A stretch of DNA of 35,386 bases from an uncultured Treponema sp. (GTDB lineage Bacteria > Spirochaetota > Spirochaetia > Treponematales > Treponemataceae): NCBI GenBank assembly GCA_938039145.1, contig CALHVG010000045.1, positions 1-35,386 of the forward strand. Reading direction: 5' to 3'. Positions 24,592 through 32,040 of this stretch are shown here, piece after piece (position 1 is the stretch's first letter; each line of letters starts with the position of its first letter). The notes under the pieces were generated by a model. It had not been told where the DNA came from and made no database searches. It saw nothing but the letters and a program-made list of their open reading frames with translations. A program made the translations under genes and the position numbers.

Positions 24592-24600
24592 ATGATAGCA
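24592..24600 (-). promoter_or_regulatory. extended -10 promoter of the M16C peptidase gene
   Basis: On the minus strand TGCTATCAT (24600-24592). The predicted start is 24585, one nt before the ATG at 24584. The preceding bases extend the match with the fliG1 promoter to TTGTGCTAT. No convincing -35 is seen. Confidence 0.6.
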
Positions 24601-24652
24601 CAACGGCGACAAAAATATAAGCAAAGACAGATTTTCAGGAGAATACGGTAAA

Positions 24653-24681
24653 TTGATTTTACACATCAAATACCTTATAAT
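24653..24681 (+). promoter_or_regulatory. consensus promoter of the 570-aa gene, leaderless
   Basis: TTGATT (24653-24658), exactly 17 bp and TATAAT (24676-24681). Counting 7 nt from the last T gives position 24688, the A of the start codon. No Shine-Dalgarno sequence is present. Confidence 0.78.
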
Positions 24682-24687
24682 TTTTCC

Positions 24688-26400
24688 ATGAGTTACGGAG
24701 ACAAAAAATCCACTTTCGACGAGCTGGTCGCTGGCATCAGTGCGGACGAAAGACAACAGTTATTAAAAAATCTGAACCATAACAATGAGCAGGAAATTCG
24801 TCTCCTTCACTCCGCGATGAACGAGGAAGGCGGATTACTTGATACAAAATACAATAACGAGCCGATGCTTTACAAACTCATACTGTGGATTCGTTCGGTT
24901 CTTACAAAACAAAGCAAAAAAGCCATATACAACGACGACCTGATAAATATCCTCAAAAACAAGATAAACAGAAACCACCCCGGAACGCTTGATGTACACA
25001 ACGATTTGTTGCAGTCGCTTTTCTACGAAAAACTCAAGGAAATAAAATCGTGCGCCGATTTTTTTAAGCCGTATATTTCCACCGCAAACGAAAATCCCGG
25101 AAAATTCTATGTTTTTTTAAGCACTTTTGTCGCACCCGGAATTTCTGAAAAAATAGCCGCCGACGCAGATCCGTACACCATTCCGTTCGACAAGGAAGCC
25201 ACGAACGAACTGAAATCTTCTTTGCTCAAACGAATGGAAAACGACTTGAAGACAATCGACCGCACTTCAAAGGAAAAACTTTATTCCGCCGTAAGAAGCC
25301 TTACATGGCTGAAGCAGTTTTCAGAACTTCCTTTCATACATTTTACGTCTCAGTTCACAGCCATAGTTTCCTCGAACTACACCTGTCCGTTCATGAACGC
25401 CCAAATCGACTATCCTGCGTTCGCACGGGTTTTGCAGGACACAACGCCCATTCCAAAAGAAGCGCTTGAATCCTTGTTCCTTTTTACGCAACGGGAAAGC
25501 CTAAAGCACAACTCAACCAACGAAGACGTGCAGAATGTCTTGAAAGATTTCATGACCAAAGCGATTTCAAGTTTTTCATCGATACAAATGTTCGTGGCGA
25601 CAATTCCCATCTCATCGCTTGGAAAAGTCATATTCTCAGACTACGAATGGCAGCCCGGAAATTCCGGCGGCGGAGAAGATTGGTTTATGAAATTCAAGGA
25701 CGAATGGAAAAATCTGTTCGGCTCAAGATGGGGCAGCTGGCTAAGAGACAAAAAGAAAAAACAGCTTTCCAAAATCCTTGAAGAAAAGTTCAACCTAAAA
25801 TCGTTCCCCGAACTCAGGGAAAAACCGTGGAAAAGTCTTTGGGGCGGGCTTCAGTTCAAGTGCGAAATGACGGCAGGGCTTTTGGGCTGGTTTACAGAAA
25901 CAAAGGCGGAATCCGTAATGGACTGCCTTAACACCGTAATCCTCGAAGGAATATTCATAAAAAAAGAAAACAGGACTTCGCTTGCGGAAGCCATAAACGA
26001 CATGGTCGACATCATACAGCAGGTGATGATTTTCCTTGATTCCATCGAAATCGACGGCTCAGTGGGAAGCGTTTTCAAAAAATACGAGACGGAACACACG
26101 CACACCATAAAAGCGCAGCAGCTTGTAACATCGATGCTCATAAACGCAGAGACAAAAATCCGGACGTGCGGAAAGATTTTCTGCGACGCCGCAAAAGAAA
26201 TCGAAAAAATCTTCCACGGCATTTTGGACGAAACCCGCACGGACAAAGAATACGCATCTCTTCAAAACCTGATGACCATAAGAAACAGCGAAAACAAGGC
26301 GTTCAGAAAATCCATGGCAGAAACGCTTGAAACGCTTACCGTAATGCACGAAGTCCTTGTAGAAATCGAACCGCTTGATTTACCGAACGAACAGAAATGA
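24688..26400 (+). CDS. large spirochaete-type protein of unknown function (possibly DUF5312)
   Basis: The 570-aa soluble protein has no signal peptide or clear membrane span and is predicted mostly alpha-helical, with charged helices throughout. From memory its size and helical make-up resemble the treponemal DUF5312 family, but I cannot confirm this. Notable points are a Trp-rich middle section (about 330-400, with WQPGNSGGGEDWFMKFKDEWK and GSRWGSWLRDKKKKQ) and a long helical C-terminus. I see no catalytic motif. It is translated from a predicted leaderless mRNA, diverges from the M16C peptidase and overlaps pgeF by 4 nt (ATGA), so the two proteins should be made together. Confidence 0.85.
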   Translation: MSYGDKKSTFDELVAGISADERQQLLKNLNHNNEQEIRLLHSAMNEEGGLLDTKYNNEPMLYKLILWIRSVLTKQSKKAIYNDDLINILKNKINRNHPGTLDVHNDLLQSLFYEKLKEIKSCADFFKPYISTANENPGKFYVFLSTFVAPGISEKIAADADPYTIPFDKEATNELKSSLLKRMENDLKTIDRTSKEKLYSAVRSLTWLKQFSELPFIHFTSQFTAIVSSNYTCPFMNAQIDYPAFARVLQDTTPIPKEALESLFLFTQRESLKHNSTNEDVQNVLKDFMTKAISSFSSIQMFVATIPISSLGKVIFSDYEWQPGNSGGGEDWFMKFKDEWKNLFGSRWGSWLRDKKKKQLSKILEEKFNLKSFPELREKPWKSLWGGLQFKCEMTAGLLGWFTETKAESVMDCLNTVILEGIFIKKENRTSLAEAINDMVDIIQQVMIFLDSIEIDGSVGSVFKKYETEHTHTIKAQQLVTSMLINAETKIRTCGKIFCDAAKEIEKIFHGILDETRTDKEYASLQNLMTIRNSENKAFRKSMAETLETLTVMHEVLVEIEPLDLPNEQK

Positions 26401-27221
26401 CGCGCCTTAAACTTGAAGAAAAATCGTCGGATTTTATCACGCTCCCGTTCTATAAAAACGGAGTTCCGCTCCTTGAAAACGCCCCCTTATGGGGAATGAC
26501 GCTGCTTAGCGCAGGCTCAATGCGGTTCAGATGGGCTGAAGAAAATCCAAAAAGAAAAAAGACCCTTGCAAAAATCGGGAGGGAATCCTCTCGTGTCCAT
26601 CCTCCCAAAATATGCGAGGTTCAGCTTGACCACACAAAAACAGTCGTTTGCGCCGATTTTTCAGGCGACACGGACCATATGATTGCCGACGGAATCGTAA
26701 CAAAAGAAAAATGCCTTATGCCGACGGTAACGGTAGCCGACTGCCTTGCAATTTATTTTTTCGACTCCGTAACCGAAGCGTTCGCAATCGTCCATTCAGG
26801 CTGGAAAGGAACCGGAATCGCAATCAACGCAATAAAAAAAATGGAAGAAAATTTTGGCTCAAAACCCAAGGACATATCGGTCGCCATAAGCGCACACATT
26901 CGCTCGTGCTGTTACACGGTCGAAAAAGAACGCGCCGCTTTTTTCAAGAACAATTTCGGAAACGATTGCGTCCACGAACTTCCGGAAACTTCAGAAGCCT
27001 ACAAAAATCATAAAAAAAGGTGGAACAATTCCGGCGGAAAACTCTACGCATTGAGCCTTGAAAAAGCGAACTTAAATCTCTTGATACAAAGCGGAATATC
27101 GGACGAAAACATCGTTATCCTTGACGAATGCACCTCATGCAATACGAAATTTGGCTCGAACAGACGGGAAACTTTGCTCGGGGAAAATTTCACTGTGCAA
27201 GCGGCGTTCGTAAGGTGGTAG
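26397..27221 (+). CDS. pgeF: YfiH/PgeF-family protein (laccase-domain, peptidoglycan editing factor)
   Basis: This 274-aa protein belongs to the family formerly called multicopper polyphenol oxidase or laccase. Members hydrolyse or phosphorolyse purine nucleosides, and the E. coli protein removes misincorporated L-Ser from UDP-MurNAc-peptide. The signatures are visible: VQLDHTKTV, ADCLAIYF (Cys ligand), VHSGWKGTGI (His ligand), the CCYTVE turn and the terminal FGSNRRE. It is slightly longer than usual through its N-terminus. The ATGA overlap with the upstream gene implies translational coupling. The stop lies 1 bp from the stop of convergent fliG1, with no terminator between. Confidence 0.88.
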   Translation: MTRLKLEEKSSDFITLPFYKNGVPLLENAPLWGMTLLSAGSMRFRWAEENPKRKKTLAKIGRESSRVHPPKICEVQLDHTKTVVCADFSGDTDHMIADGIVTKEKCLMPTVTVADCLAIYFFDSVTEAFAIVHSGWKGTGIAINAIKKMEENFGSKPKDISVAISAHIRSCCYTVEKERAAFFKNNFGNDCVHELPETSEAYKNHKKRWNNSGGKLYALSLEKANLNLLIQSGISDENIVILDECTSCNTKFGSNRRETLLGENFTVQAAFVRW

Positions 27222-27222
27222 G

Positions 27223-28368
27223 CTAGATATAATCTTTGTCGTTCCGCCCTTTTATCACAAGATGCCCTGCGTCGAACGAAGACCTCAGCGATGTCAAAAA
27301 ACGTGCGGTAGCCTTGTCGCATTCAATGCGCGATATGGGTTTATTCACGCTTTCCTCGTCAAGGATTTTTGTTTTTCGCCCCAACGAAACGCAGCCCAAA
27401 ATCTTTTTGCGATACTCAGGATTTTTTCCGGCAATCAAAAAAACAATGTCCATGTCGGAAAGCGACTTTAGATAATCCTGAATGAACCTGTCGTCGGCGT
27501 TCAAAACATCGTCCATCGTAAAAAGCCGTTCTTTCAAGTCAAGGGCAAGTTCGGGGTCGTCCGCCGAAAGCGAATCTATTATGGAACGTTCCGAACCCGG
27601 AGCCATGTTTTTCAGAATCTGAGCCAAGGCGTTTCTTCCGTCAAGACGGGAACTTTTTTCCGTAAGGATTGCGTTTGATTTTTCACGCATGGCGTTACTC
27701 ACTCGATGCAAAAAATCCGGGTTCACTGAACCAAGGTTTGCAAGATGACGGACGACATCTTTTTTTGCCTCGCTTTTCATTCCGTTTATCACTGCGGCAG
27801 CCTTTTTGGGCTCTACATACGAAAGCACCAAAGCCTGAATGCCTGCGCTTTCGTCGTCAAGAAGAAGACCTATTTTTTCCGCATCGCATGATTTTAGATA
27901 TTCAAAAGGTTCGGAAGCAGGAGCGGCGGTTGCCTTCAAAACCATCTCTTCGGCTTTTTCAGGTCCGTACGCCTTTGAAAGAATCGTGAACGCAGTCTGC
28001 TTTCCGCCGTTTTCAAAAGTGCGGTTTGCAAGACCTTCAAATTCGGCAAGAATAACTTCTCTTTCGTCCGCACCAACGCTACGAATCGTCGCAAGTTCAG
28101 GCACAATCTTTTCAACCTGTTCCTCGCTAAGATGCCGCAATATTTCGGACGAACGCTCCGTTCCGATTATCAAAAGAAATTTTGCGACCCGCCTGTATAC
28201 GGATTCCCCGGATTTTTTTTCTTCTCCGGGAACTTTATAAAGAATGTTTCCGGCGTTTTCGTTTTGCTTCAAAGATTGAAAAACTCCATCCGCTTTGGTC
28301 TCAGCCTTTTTTTCGGCATATGAACTAGATTTTCCGTATGCCATAGCCCGCTTGTCGTTCAGATTCAT
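27223..28368 (-). CDS. fliG1: flagellar motor switch protein FliG paralogue (FliG1 type)
   Basis: FliG links the flagellar stator and rotor and sets rotation direction. Spirochaetes carry two copies, and this stand-alone one looks like FliG1. The 381-aa protein has a polar N-terminal extension of about 55 residues, then the FliG N domain (RRVAKFLLIIGTERSSEILRHLSEEQVE), the middle domain with the EHPQ-like segment replaced (PFEYLKSCDAEKIGLLLDDE) and PKKAAAVINGM, and the C domain with GSERSIIDSLS, MDDVLNADDRFIQDYL and the torque-helix region FLTSLRSSFDAGHLVIKG. The usual EHPQ motif is not recognisable. I chose ATG 28368 because the -10 box lies 7 nt upstream of it; longer frames run through the promoter. 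There is no Shine-Dalgarno site. It diverges from nudC. Confidence 0.83.
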   Translation of the reverse strand: MNLNDKRAMAYGKSSSYAEKKAETKADGVFQSLKQNENAGNILYKVPGEEKKSGESVYRRVAKFLLIIGTERSSEILRHLSEEQVEKIVPELATIRSVGADEREVILAEFEGLANRTFENGGKQTAFTILSKAYGPEKAEEMVLKATAAPASEPFEYLKSCDAEKIGLLLDDESAGIQALVLSYVEPKKAAAVINGMKSEAKKDVVRHLANLGSVNPDFLHRVSNAMREKSNAILTEKSSRLDGRNALAQILKNMAPGSERSIIDSLSADDPELALDLKERLFTMDDVLNADDRFIQDYLKSLSDMDIVFLIAGKNPEYRKKILGCVSLGRKTKILDEESVNKPISRIECDKATARFLTSLRSSFDAGHLVIKGRNDKDYI

Positions 28369-28374
28369 GAAAAA

Positions 28375-28383
28375 ATCATAGCA
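28375..28383 (-). promoter_or_regulatory. extended -10 promoter of fliG1
   Basis: On the minus strand TGCTATGAT (28383-28375), with TTGTGCTAT shared with the M16C promoter. Seven nt from its last T is 28368, the A of the ATG. No clear -35 is seen. Confidence 0.62.
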
Positions 28384-28416
28384 CAAATGCCGGGATTTTT
28401 CATCGTGCTTTTCCGA

Positions 28417-28446
28417 TTGAGCAATTTCACAAAAGAGATTTATAAT
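28417..28446 (+). promoter_or_regulatory. promoter of nudC, near-leaderless
   Basis: TTGAGC (28417-28422), 18 bp and TATAAT (28441-28446). The predicted start is 28453, one nt before the ATG at 28454. No Shine-Dalgarno site is present. It lies back to back with the fliG1 promoter in an 85-bp divergent gap. Confidence 0.68.
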
Positions 28447-28453
28447 TGTCCGC

Positions 28454-29275
28454 ATGGCGTTCATCAAACTTCCAAACGAAAAATTAGATATTTCAGAGGC
28501 AAAATATTTTCTCCTACTTATCGGAAAAGAGATTCTCCTTCACAAAGATTTTTCCCTTCCCACCCAAAAAGAATTTTCCCAGACGCTAAAAATCGTGGAT
28601 GCAAAAAACGCATTCTACGAAGACCAGTTTCGTTACGCTGCGCTCATGCTTGAAGAAAGCGACATTCCGCTCCTCCCGTTCCAGTCGGTTTCCGTTCCGA
28701 TCAGAGCCACGTTCGTTTCAAAAACGCAAGAAGAAATCTTCATTTTTTCAAGGGCAAGGACAATCCTAAAATGGCGCTCTTCCATGAAATTCTGCCAAGA
28801 ATGCGGAAAACGGCTTTCAGACAGCGACACACTTTCCGCCATGGAATGCCGTTCATGCAAAACGATATATTTTCCACGCACAGATCCATGCGTAATCGTC
28901 CTTGTAAAAAACGGAGAAAAAATGCTCCTTGTCCGCCACGCAAAACGAAATCCCGAAGATTTTCTATGCGTTTCAGGATTCATCGAAGCAGGAGAAACAC
29001 CCGAAGAGGCGGCGGTCCGTGAAGTCCTTGAAGAAACAGGCATAACCGTAAAAAATCCCGTCTACAAAGGAAGCCAAAGTTGGCCGTTCCCAAACCAACT
29101 GATGATGGCATTCACCGCAGAATACGAGTCGGGAAAAATTTCCGTCCAGCAAGAAGAAATTCTCGAGGCAAAATGGTTTTCAAAAGACAAAATCCCAAAC
29201 AGTTTAAAACCCGGCTCTGTGGCATGGCGCCTGATAAACGACAAATTTCAGGCGGAAAACCATAAAACACGGTAA
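28454..29275 (+). CDS. nudC: NAD+ diphosphatase / NAD-RNA decapping Nudix hydrolase NudC
   Basis: NudC hydrolyses NAD(H) to NMN and AMP and removes the NAD cap from the 5' end of RNAs. The 273-aa protein has an N-terminal domain, a four-cysteine zinc ribbon (C114-C117 and C132-C135), the Nudix box GX5EX7REVLEETGI (175-197), and the NudC-specific SQSWPFPNQLMMAF (207-220), which corresponds to the SQPWPFPxS signature that separates NADH pyrophosphatases from other Nudix enzymes. It is upstream of rny, another RNA 5'-end and decay enzyme, though rny has its own strong promoter. Confidence 0.93.
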   Translation: MAFIKLPNEKLDISEAKYFLLLIGKEILLHKDFSLPTQKEFSQTLKIVDAKNAFYEDQFRYAALMLEESDIPLLPFQSVSVPIRATFVSKTQEEIFIFSRARTILKWRSSMKFCQECGKRLSDSDTLSAMECRSCKTIYFPRTDPCVIVLVKNGEKMLLVRHAKRNPEDFLCVSGFIEAGETPEEAAVREVLEETGITVKNPVYKGSQSWPFPNQLMMAFTAEYESGKISVQQEEILEAKWFSKDKIPNSLKPGSVAWRLINDKFQAENHKTR

Positions 29276-29295
29276 TTTACAAAACGTTATTCCAT

Positions 29296-29324
29296 TTGAC
29301 AATAGTATTTTATTATTCTATTAT
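29296..29324 (+). promoter_or_regulatory. strong promoter of rny
   Basis: TTGACA (29296-29301), exactly 17 bp and TATTAT (29319-29324), one base from full consensus. The predicted start near 29331 gives a leader of about 36 nt. A second TATAAT at 29341-29346 lacks a partner -35. Confidence 0.8.
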
Positions 29325-29366
29325 AGCGACTGAACTATTCTATAATTTTGCAAAGGAGATGAGAGA

Positions 29367-30899
29367 ATGAAGAACATAGTTTTGTTCATCGCTCTTCCGG
29401 TTGCGGGAATCGTTCTTGGATGGATTATTCGCTGGCTGTATGCCAGATTTCAACTATCTGCATCAGAACAAAAAGCAGAACGTGTAAAACAGGAAGCTAT
29501 AAGAGAAGCTGAAGCTCAGAAAAAAGAAATTTTGCTAAACGGCAAAGACGAACTCATTCGCGAACGAAACCAGCAGGAGCGGGAGAACAGGGAAAGACGC
29601 GCCGAAGTGCAGCGTTATGAAGCTAGGGTAAACAAGAAGGAAGAACTTGTAGACCAAAAAGCCGCCGAATGTGAGAAAAAGGAACGGGAATTCAACGAAA
29701 GAGCTGCAATCATGAAAAAGAAAGAAGCGGCTCTTGCAGTTCAGGAAGAAGAATACCGTAAAGAACTGGAACGCATATCAGGTCTTTCAAAGCAAGAGGC
29801 AAAGGATCTTATAATCAAGAACCTTGAAAACGATGCCAAGCATGACGCCCAAGCACTTCTGAACAAGATTGAACAGGATGCCCAGCTTGCCGCCGAAAAA
29901 AAAGCAAGGGACATTTTGGTAACGACGATTCAGCGTCTTGCTCCCGAAACCACAAGCGACATCACTGTGACGACCGTTTCACTTCCAAGCGACGAGATGA
30001 AAGGAAGAATCATCGGACGAGAAGGACGGAACATTAGGGCGCTTGAAACACTTACCGGCGTAGACATAATCATAGACGATACGCCGGAAGCTGTCGTCAT
30101 ATCGTGCTTTGATCCTGTCAGAAAAGAAATCGCTAAAGAATCGCTTGAGCGTCTTATTTCCGACGGACGAATCCATCCTGCGAGAATCGAAGAAATCGTG
30201 CAGAAAGTTACACGAGAAGTCCAAAACAAGATTTATGAGGAAGGAGAAAAGGCTCTCTTCGACGTGGGAATACACAATATGCCGACGGACGGAATAAGGG
30301 CGTTAGGTCGCCTGTATTTCAGGACAAGTTACGGACAGAACGTGCTTTATCATTCAAAGGAAGTTGCAATGGTGGCTTCCATGATAGCGGCGGAAGTCGG
30401 CGCAGACAGAGAACTTGCAAAAAGGTCCGCTCTCCTTCACGATATCGGAAAGGGTGCGGAAAACGACAGCGACCAAAACCATGCTGAAGTAGGTGCTGAA
30501 ATCGCAAGGAAGATGGGGGAAGATTCCAAGGTTGTAAATGCCATCGCCGCCCACCACAACGACGTAGAGCCTACAACACTTGAAGCGGTAATTGTGCAGA
30601 TTGCGGATGCCATCTCCGCTGCTCGTCCGGGTGCAAGACGCGAAACGGTTGACAACTATGTAAAACGTCTTGAAAATCTTGAGGCAATCGCCGAAAATTT
30701 CAACGGGGTTGAAAAGGCGTATGCAATCCAAGCCGGTCGAGAACTCCGCATACTTGTCAACAACGAAAAGATTGCGGACGGTGAAGTCAAACAGCTTGCA
30801 CAAAACATAGCAAAACAGATAGAAAACGATCTAAAATACCCCGGTCGTATACGGCTTACTATGATAAGGGAAACAAGAATCGTAGAATACGCCCGCTAG
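29367..30899 (+). CDS. rny: ribonuclease Y
   Basis: RNase Y is a membrane-tethered endoribonuclease that begins mRNA decay in bacteria that lack RNase E or use it little. The 510-aa protein has an N-terminal membrane helix (about 4-26), a long Lys/Glu-rich coiled coil (about 30-180), a KH RNA-binding domain with GXXG in GRIIGREGRN (about 212-221), and an HD domain with LLHDIGKGAE and the downstream AIAAHHND histidines. All parts are present at normal length. The ribosome site AAAGGAG, 8 nt before ATG, is ideal, in contrast to the leaderless neighbour nudC. Transcription ends at a long hairpin 18 nt after the stop. Confidence 0.97.
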   Translation: MKNIVLFIALPVAGIVLGWIIRWLYARFQLSASEQKAERVKQEAIREAEAQKKEILLNGKDELIRERNQQERENRERRAEVQRYEARVNKKEELVDQKAAECEKKEREFNERAAIMKKKEAALAVQEEEYRKELERISGLSKQEAKDLIIKNLENDAKHDAQALLNKIEQDAQLAAEKKARDILVTTIQRLAPETTSDITVTTVSLPSDEMKGRIIGREGRNIRALETLTGVDIIIDDTPEAVVISCFDPVRKEIAKESLERLISDGRIHPARIEEIVQKVTREVQNKIYEEGEKALFDVGIHNMPTDGIRALGRLYFRTSYGQNVLYHSKEVAMVASMIAAEVGADRELAKRSALLHDIGKGAENDSDQNHAEVGAEIARKMGEDSKVVNAIAAHHNDVEPTTLEAVIVQIADAISAARPGARRETVDNYVKRLENLEAIAENFNGVEKAYAIQAGRELRILVNNEKIADGEVKQLAQNIAKQIENDLKYPGRIRLTMIRETRIVEYAR

Positions 30900-30900
30900 A

Positions 30901-31023
30901 TTCGAGCGTAACCTCGAAAAAAGGCTGTCCTGCAAGTAGGGGAATTGAAAACCGAAATGTCGCTTATAAAAAGCGTCTTTTGATTTTTCAAAACCCGGAC
31001 ATAAATGCAGGGCAGCCTTTTTT
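30901..31023. terminator. tandem hairpins after rny: bidirectional terminator in a 107-nt palindrome
   Basis: A small hairpin TTCGAG (30901-30906)/CTCGAA (30913-30918) follows the rny stop. Overlapping its end is an 18-bp stem, 30917-30934 with 31006-31023, broken only by one G-U pair, whose arms begin with six As and end with six Ts, so it can terminate in both directions. The 71-nt interior folds further: GGG/CCC (30940-30942 with 30994-30996), TTGAAAA/TTTTCAA (30945-30951 with 30985-30991) and CGCTT/AAGCG (30961-30965 with 30971-30975). The opposing gene ends at 31044. Confidence 0.8.
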
Positions 31024-31043
31024 ATACGCAGGAAAACTTTTTA

Positions 31044-31448
31044 TCAGTCGTGAATGTACAAAAGTCCGCCCAAAATTGCGCAATGAATCGAAAGGGTATA
31101 AAGCCAGTTCAGGAAGTTGGGTTTCAGTAAGTTTCCTCCCAAAAAATCCATCAGGACTATCGCTATCGCCCACACGATTATCACGATAATCTCAAGAATT
31201 CTTCCGAAAACTCCAAATCTATTTCCTATGAAAATTTCAACCACAAGAAATATACCCAAAAGAAGTTCGATTACCCCAAAGACAATCACTACAACTTTTT
31301 CCACATCGCCGTCAAAAATCTGACGCAAAGATTCGGCGGCGGCATCTCCGCCCCCCTGAAGAGTCCAGATACCCGTAACGGCGAGCATCAAGCCCAAAGC
31401 AGTCCGAAGGATAAAATGTCCTATCGAGACACTTGTTTTTCCAGCCAT
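31044..31448 (-). CDS. small four-helix membrane protein, function unknown
   Basis: The 134-aa protein has four hydrophobic helices (about 9-30, 48-75, 80-104 and 112-131) and short polar loops. Layout and size are like DoxX-type or other small integral membrane proteins, but I see no DoxX signature and do not assign a function. GGAGG lies 6 nt before the ATG, the best ribosome site in the window. A terminator-like hairpin lies just upstream of it, so the gene either has weak readthrough expression or its own promoter near TTTATAG (about 31488-31494). Confidence 0.75.
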   Translation of the reverse strand: MAGKTSVSIGHFILRTALGLMLAVTGIWTLQGGGDAAAESLRQIFDGDVEKVVVIVFGVIELLLGIFLVVEIFIGNRFGVFGRILEIIVIIVWAIAIVLMDFLGGNLLKPNFLNWLYTLSIHCAILGGLLYIHD

Positions 31449-31469
31449 TTATAGCCTCCATAAAAAATT

Positions 31470-31509
31470 GCGCAAAATATTTCTGCGCTATAAAGTTTGC
31501 AACGCAAAC
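31470..31509 (-). terminator. two small hairpins between the ASCH gene and the four-helix gene
   Basis: On the minus strand GTTTGC (31509-31504)/GCAAAC (31500-31495) is followed by GCGCA (31488-31484)/TGCGC (31474-31470) and then AATTTTTTA. The second has the form of an intrinsic terminator, but its T run ends only about 5 nt before the Shine-Dalgarno site of the next gene, so it could also act as an attenuator. Confidence 0.5.
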
Positions 31510-31522
31510 ATTTAATCACCAT

Positions 31523-32014
31523 TTATTTGTAAACAATCCTGAAAGTTTGGAACACAAGTTTCATGTCGGGTGAAAAATCAAATCCGACGACCGCGCCCTC
31601 TTCCTCAAGAATTTCCCGTGTCCGGGTTCTCCACGCCTCAATATTTTCGTCCTCGCCTTCACGCTTTGCCATATCATAGTTCACATCACGGAACGGAATA
31701 ACGCTTACACTCTCAAGCTCTATAACGGCAACCGGAGATTCGCTTCGGTCAAGGACAACATAAAGTTCCCCCTGAACAGGAAGCGGCTCGTTGTCAATAA
31801 AAAAAGAATCATAGCTTGAAAATATGGCAGTTTTTTTTCCCGAAAGGACAAGCAAAATCTTAGCGTCATTGGAAAAACCGTCAGAATCAAAACAAATGTC
31901 CCCCGCACAGGAACATTCCTTTGAAAATCCTGTTTCCTTTAGAAATTTTTCCCAAAAACTGTCCTGAACAAAAACTTTTTCGTCCATTCGCTTTCCTTCA
32001 TCAAAAAAATCCAT
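31523..32014 (-). CDS. ASCH-domain protein
   Basis: The protein is 163 aa from the ATG at 32014 (AAGGAA about 9 nt upstream). A TTG at 32044 in the same frame would overlap the upstream gene and is less likely. The second half has the ASCH pattern: ELYVVLDRSESPVAVIELESVSVIPF, then a charged EGEDENIEAWRTRTREILEEEG helix and a closing strand MKLVFQTFRIVY. ASCH folds are RNA-binding or act on modified nucleosides (related to PUA), and bacterial members of this size often resemble amidohydrolase YqfB-like or RNA-interacting proteins. It starts 26 bp after the aminotransferase-like gene and is probably cotranscribed. Confidence 0.68.
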   Translation of the reverse strand: MDFFDEGKRMDEKVFVQDSFWEKFLKETGFSKECSCAGDICFDSDGFSNDAKILLVLSGKKTAIFSSYDSFFIDNEPLPVQGELYVVLDRSESPVAVIELESVSVIPFRDVNYDMAKREGEDENIEAWRTRTREILEEEGAVVGFDFSPDMKLVFQTFRIVYK

Positions 32015-32040
32015 CTGCCATTTTTCCTTAAATGCAAAGT

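Noticed and set aside
28369..28467. Longer fliG1 frame starting at 28467
   Set aside because: It runs through the fliG1 -10 box and into the nudC start, and adds residues unlike FliG. ATG 28368 fits the promoter.
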